DNA of 64,000 nucleotides, taken from positions 1 to 64,000 of the forward strand of contig JAQVCA010000004.1 in the NCBI GenBank assembly GCA_028690035.1, in the 5' to 3' direction. Shown piece by piece: positions 60,833 through 64,000 of the stretch. Source of the DNA: Comamonas sp. (lineage in GTDB: Bacteria; Pseudomonadota; Gammaproteobacteria; Burkholderiales; Burkholderiaceae_C). Every line of letters begins with the position of its first letter. Within the stretch, counting starts at the first letter, position 1. The notes beneath the pieces are model-generated. The model was not told where the DNA came from and did no database searches. It worked only from the letters and a program-made list of their open reading frames with translations. Position numbers and translations under genes: made by a program.

Positions 60833-61540
60833 ATGCGATTGCTTGCCTTTGACACCAGCACCGACCAGATGTTTATTGCCGTGCAGCACGATGCCGCACT
60901 GTGGCAGTGGCAGGGCGCGGGCGGCCCCCAGGCGTCCACCCTGCTGATCCCCAAAATTCAAGAGGGTTTGGCGGCGGTTGGGCTTGCCATGTCTGCGCTG
61001 GACGCTATTGTTTTTGGACAAGGCCCCGGCTCTTTCACCGGCCTGCGCACGGCCTGCTCGGTCGCGCAGGGGCTGGCGCTGGGGGCCGATGTGCCGGTGC
61101 TGCCCGTGGACAGCCTGCTGGCCGTGGCGCACAGCGCGCACCAAGCCCACGGCTGCACCCAGGTGCTGGCCGTGCTGGATGCGCGCATGGGCGAGGTCTA
61201 CCACGCCCCCTACCACTGGGATGGCGTGCACTGGCAACGCACGGCAGCGCTGGGCCTGAGCGCCCCCGCCGCCGTGCAGCTGCCCCCGGGCTACACCCTG
61301 GCGGGCAATGCCCAGGCGGTGTACGCCGATCTGCTGCCCCAGGCGGCGCAGGTGGCGGCCCTGCCCACGGCGCTGGCCTTGCTGCAGCTGGCCCCGGCGC
61401 TGCTGGTGGCCGGGCAGGCCGTGGCCCCTGAGGAGGCCATGCCCACCTACATCCGCGACAAAGTGGCCCAAACCACCGCCGAACGCGCTGCCCTGGCCGC
61501 CGCCCGCAGCGCAGCAGCGGCAGCAGCGCCCCAGCCATGA
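60833..61540 (+). CDS. tsaB: tRNA threonylcarbamoyladenosine synthesis protein TsaB
   Basis: TsaB is the scaffold partner of TsaD in t6A37 formation. The 235-residue protein has the ASKHA fold: MRLLAFDTSTDQMFIAV, FGQGPGSFTGLRTACSVAQG and VLAVLDARMGEVYHA. A possible -10, CATAAT, lies at 60819-60824, so the message may be nearly leaderless. It overlaps rimI by 4 bp. TsaC is encoded at 44.7 kb. Confidence 0.96.
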   Translation: MRLLAFDTSTDQMFIAVQHDAALWQWQGAGGPQASTLLIPKIQEGLAAVGLAMSALDAIVFGQGPGSFTGLRTACSVAQGLALGADVPVLPVDSLLAVAHSAHQAHGCTQVLAVLDARMGEVYHAPYHWDGVHWQRTAALGLSAPAAVQLPPGYTLAGNAQAVYADLLPQAAQVAALPTALALLQLAPALLVAGQAVAPEEAMPTYIRDKVAQTTAERAALAAARSAAAAAAPQP

Positions 61541-62007
61541 CCACCCGTGCCCCCGCCGCGCCGCCGCGCCTACAGCCCCTGAGCGCCGACTGGCTGCCCG
61601 CCGTGGCCGCGCTGGATGCGCAGGCACAAGCCCACCCGTGGACGCTGCGCCAGTTCAGCGATGCGCTGGCCGCGGGCTACCACGCAGAGGTGCTGGTGCA
61701 CGCCAATGGCACGCTGCTGGGCTTTTTTATTGCCATGCAGGCACTCGATGAGGGGCATTTGCTGTGCATCAGCGTGGCCCCCGCGCACCAGGGCCAAGGG
61801 TATGGCCAGCGCCTGCTGCACGCGCTGCAGGACTGGGCCCAGCGCCAAGGCATCGCCTCACTGTGGTTGGAAGTGCGCGCCAGCAACGCGCGCGCGCAAG
61901 CGCTGTACACGCGCCACGGTTTTGAGGCCGTGGGCCAGCGCAAAAACTACTACCCCTGCGGCGCAGGCGCGCGCGAGGCGGCCATCGTCATGTGCCAGAC
62001 GCTATGA
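61537..62007 (+). CDS. rimI: Ribosomal protein S18 alanine N-acetyltransferase RimI
   Basis: This is a 156-residue GNAT enzyme. Family segments are LDAQAQAHPWTLRQFSDAL and ISVAPAHQGQGYGQRLLHAL (acetyl-CoA loop). The signature LWLEVRASNARAQALYTRHG and FEAVGQRKNYYP follow. It acetylates the N-terminus of ribosomal protein S18. It overlaps tsaB and the next gene by 4 bp each, forming a tight operon. Confidence 0.94.
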   Translation: MTTRAPAAPPRLQPLSADWLPAVAALDAQAQAHPWTLRQFSDALAAGYHAEVLVHANGTLLGFFIAMQALDEGHLLCISVAPAHQGQGYGQRLLHALQDWAQRQGIASLWLEVRASNARAQALYTRHGFEAVGQRKNYYPCGAGAREAAIVMCQTL

Positions 62008-62774
62008 GCCTGCACCTCGATGCGCGCCGCCGCGCCATGCTGGAAGAAATGGGCATCACCCTGTGGTGGCCCCAGACGCCCAGTGCCCCCGCCATGCCCA
62101 TGGCCACGGCCCCCGACCTGGCCGTCCACGCCCCCCCGGTGCCACGGCAGGCCCCCACACCACCAGCACCCCCACCCAGCGCCCCGGCGGCGCCGCGCGC
62201 TCGGCCTGCGGTCTCTACGCCCCCCCCCGGCGCTGCCAGCCCCGGCACCGACACCGATTCCCACCTGTGGCACATGGCCCCCTGGGTACAGCTCTTCCCG
62301 CAGGCCAGTGGCCCGGCCGAGGGCGGTGCCTGGCTCATCGTGCTGGAAAGCCCCAGCCCGCTCACGCCGCTGGCGGGCGATGTGGGCCAGCTGCTGCACA
62401 ACATGCTGCGCGCCCTGCGTCTGCACGAGCACCCGCAGGTCTGGCTGGCGGGCGTGCAGCGCCCCGACAGCAAAGCCCTGCCGATTGCGGGCAGCCTGGC
62501 CCCCGTCGATTGGCAGCCCCTGGCCACGCGCTGGCCGCAGGCGCTGGCCAGCGTGCAACCGGCACGCGTGCTCATCCTGGGGCAAAAAATTGCCCACACC
62601 CTGCTGCAGCGCCACGAGCCCGTGGGCCAGCTGCGCCTGCAGACGCATACGCTGGACGGCATCCCCACCGCCGTCAGCTACGACCCGGCCTACCTGCTGC
62701 GCGCCGCGCACGCCAAACCCAACGCCTGGGCCGATCTGTGCCGCGCCTGGCATCTGGGCCGATCGGCAGCATAA
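62004..62774 (+). CDS. Uracil-DNA glycosylase-like protein, degenerate
   Basis: A 256-residue protein whose first 90 residues are a Pro/Ala linker. The C-terminal part follows the fold of family 4/5-like uracil-DNA glycosylases. Expected motifs are degraded: the usual GEAPG is replaced by VLESPSP, the PFVG region by LTPLAGDVGQLLHNML, and HPS/HPAYLLR by DPAYLLRAAHAKPNAW, with the key His changed to Asp. No cysteine cluster for an iron-sulfur centre is visible. It sits third in tsaB-rimI-UDG-like, a position often held by this family in Burkholderiales. Catalytic activity is doubtful. Confidence 0.7.
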   Translation: MSLHLDARRRAMLEEMGITLWWPQTPSAPAMPMATAPDLAVHAPPVPRQAPTPPAPPPSAPAAPRARPAVSTPPPGAASPGTDTDSHLWHMAPWVQLFPQASGPAEGGAWLIVLESPSPLTPLAGDVGQLLHNMLRALRLHEHPQVWLAGVQRPDSKALPIAGSLAPVDWQPLATRWPQALASVQPARVLILGQKIAHTLLQRHEPVGQLRLQTHTLDGIPTAVSYDPAYLLRAAHAKPNAWADLCRAWHLGRSAA

Positions 62775-62874
62775 AAAAAATAGCTGCTCCCGCTTGAATT
62801 TATTGGATTTCAGGCACCAAACACTCTGAAATCCTTTATTTTCAAGCGAGAGCAGCTCCTATTTTAGGACTGCT
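62775..62874. repeat. Dispersed palindrome copy 13 (long form)
   Basis: AATAGCTGCTCCCGCTTGAA and TTCAAGCGAGAGCAGCT form the outer stem. GGATTTCA/TGAAATCC is the inner stem. It lies between the convergent UDG-like and yceI genes and is followed by CCTATTTT. Confidence 0.8.
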
Positions 62875-62893
62875 GCCCCAAACCTGGGCCGAC

Positions 62894-63130
62894 TTACTTG
62901 GCCACGGCTTCCAGCGACACGGTGATCGTCACCTCATCGCCCACGCCCGGGGCGTATTTACCGGCGTTGAATTCCGAGCGCTTGATGACGGTGCTGGCGT
63001 TGGCGCCAATGGCGTCCTTTTTCAGCATCGGGTGGGCCATGGCGGCAAAGTGGTTCACCTTCAGCGTCACGGGCTTGGTCACGCCTTTGATGGTCAGCTG
63101 GCCGGTCACTGCGTACTGGCCAGCGCCCAC
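62894..63130 (-). pseudogene. YceI-family protein, 5'-truncated
   Basis: Only the last 78 residues of a YceI lipocalin-like protein remain: GAGQYAVTGQLTIKGVTKPV, HPMLKKDAIGANAS, SEFNAGKYAPGVGDEVTI. The full family is about 190 residues with a signal peptide. Upstream in frame the similarity stops at the first Gly and a TAA follows within 16 codons. The junction lies against the promoter of the LysR gene. No start codon gives a complete domain, so this is a broken remnant. Confidence 0.8.
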
Positions 63131-63174
63131 GAATAGCGGACAATCGCCAAAATTTTATTGCAGGAGCAGCAACA

Positions 63175-64000
63175 ATGTCCCGCCTGGATGCCATGCAGCA
63201 ATTTGTGCGCGTTGCCGATTTGGGCAGCTTTGCCGCCGCCGCCCAGCAGCTGGGCGTGGCGCGCTCGGTGGTCACGCGGCGCATTGCTGCGCTGGAAGAG
63301 CACCTGGGCGTCAAGCTCATGGTGCGCACCACGCGCAAACTGACGCTGACCAGCGCAGGCGCCGCTTACCTGGAGCGCTGCCGCAGCATCTTGCAGGCGC
63401 TGGAAGACGCCGAAACCGAGGTCATGGCCGCCGGCCAGACGCCGCGCGGCCACATCCACATGGGTGTGCCGGTGAGCTTTGGCGTGCGCCGCATCGCGCC
63501 CCTGCTGGCGCAGTTTGCGGCCACCTACCCGCACATCACCTTGTCGCTGGACTTCAGCGACCGCACCAGCGACCTGATCGACGAGGCCATGGATCTGGCC
63601 ATCCGCGTCAGCGCCGAGCTGGCCCCCGGCATCGTGGCGCGCAAGCTGGGCAGCGCCCAGCTGCACACCGTGGCCGCGCCCTCGTACCTGGCGCGCCACG
63701 GCACGCCCCAGCACCCCAGCGAGCTGCAGCAGCACACCTGCCTGGGCTATTCGGGGCGCGCGCACAACCGGCCCCTGCAGTTCATGGTGGAGGGCAAGCT
63801 GCAATCGTTTTCCAGCCCGTACCCGCTGCAGGCCAACAACGGCGATGCCCTGGCCCAGGTGGCGCTGCAGGGCATGGGCATTGCGGTGCAGCCCGACTTC
63901 ATCGCGCAGGAGTACATCGACCGGGGCGCGCTGGTGCCCATCCTGGCCGACTTTGCACCCCCGCCCCTGGGCATCTACGCCGTGCTGCCCAGCAACCGCC
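63175..64000 (+). CDS. LysR-family transcriptional regulator (partial at window end)
   Basis: The first 275 residues of a LysR regulator. The winged helix-turn-helix is MSRLDAMQQFVRVADLGSFA then AAAQQLGVARSVVTRRIAAL. The effector domain follows with GVPVSFGVRRIAPLLAQF and VALQGMGIAVQPDFIAQEYI. AGGAG lies 8 nt before ATG 63175. About 25 more residues should lie beyond the window. Regulators of this type often control a divergent gene; here the divergent gene is a truncated yceI. Confidence 0.92.
   Translation, partial: MSRLDAMQQFVRVADLGSFAAAAQQLGVARSVVTRRIAALEEHLGVKLMVRTTRKLTLTSAGAAYLERCRSILQALEDAETEVMAAGQTPRGHIHMGVPVSFGVRRIAPLLAQFAATYPHITLSLDFSDRTSDLIDEAMDLAIRVSAELAPGIVARKLGSAQLHTVAAPSYLARHGTPQHPSELQQHTCLGYSGRAHNRPLQFMVEGKLQSFSSPYPLQANNGDALAQVALQGMGIAVQPDFIAQEYIDRGALVPILADFAPPPLGIYAVLPSNR

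Overview
The window is about 64 kb of GC-rich chromosome from a betaproteobacterium of the order Burkholderiales, most likely family Comamonadaceae. This is inferred from protein character and gene order: fur next to bamE, ptsN-hprK, an EIIA(Man)-HPr-EI cluster, tsaB-rimI-UDG-like, and rpmH-rnpA-yidD-yidC-mnmE facing dnaA-dnaN-gyrB. It is a core chromosomal region around the replication origin. No tRNA, rRNA, CRISPR array, prophage or transposase gene was seen.

Layout. 0.2-6.3 kb (mostly minus strand): Sel1-repeat protein, chemoreceptor, PTS proteins EI, HPr and EIIA, and a lipoprotein. 6.4-11.3 kb: TlpA-like thioredoxin, cytochrome c' divergent from a cytochrome b561, an acetyltransferase, mnmA and a YbdG-like MscS channel. 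11.4-15.7 kb: leuS-lptE-holA. 15.8-20.5 kb: purC, ptsN-hprK, fur divergent from bamE, dapB. 20.6-25.8 kb (minus): FAD-dependent oxidoreductase, J-domain protein, sucCD. 26-30 kb: argC, a frameshifted M20 peptidase, a YqhD-like reductase and a tiny secretion-ATPase relic. 30-33 kb (minus): maeB followed by a secreted RNase and its barstar inhibitor. 33-40 kb: acetyltransferase, Nudix hydrolase, thioredoxin-TPR protein, ABC exporter pair, second chemoreceptor. 40-43 kb: a single-chain restriction-modification gene between two perfect 45-bp copies of the 3' end of the chemoreceptor gene. 43-45.8 kb: purE-purK-tsaC. 45.8-50.1 kb (minus): mnmE, yidC, yidD, rnpA, rpmH. 50.1-50.4 kb: probable oriC and dnaA promoter region. 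50.4-55.8 kb: dnaA, dnaN, gyrB. 55.9-64 kb: YqhA protein, a putative Na+/H+ antiporter with a riboswitch-like leader, an amino-acid binding protein, dacB, tsaB-rimI-UDG-like, a 5'-truncated yceI, and a LysR regulator that runs off the end.

How the genes work together. EI, HPr, EIIA(Man), EIIA(Ntr) and HPr kinase form a regulatory phosphorelay. No sugar-transporting EIIB or EIIC is present here. SucCD, MaeB and the malate/succinyl-CoA steps are central carbon metabolism. MnmA, MnmE, TsaB, TsaC and LeuS all act on tRNA. BamE, LptE, YidC and YidD build the envelope.

The main signals beyond ordinary annotation are: (1) a family of about 13 intergenic palindromes with ends AGCTGCT and AGCAGCT, nearly all at gene 3' ends; (2) the restriction-modification gene inserted with a 45-bp target duplication; (3) a roughly 75-nt leader with mutually exclusive antiterminator and terminator pairings before the Na+/H+ antiporter gene; (4) a secreted RNase-barstar pair coupled to maeB; (5) several gene relics.
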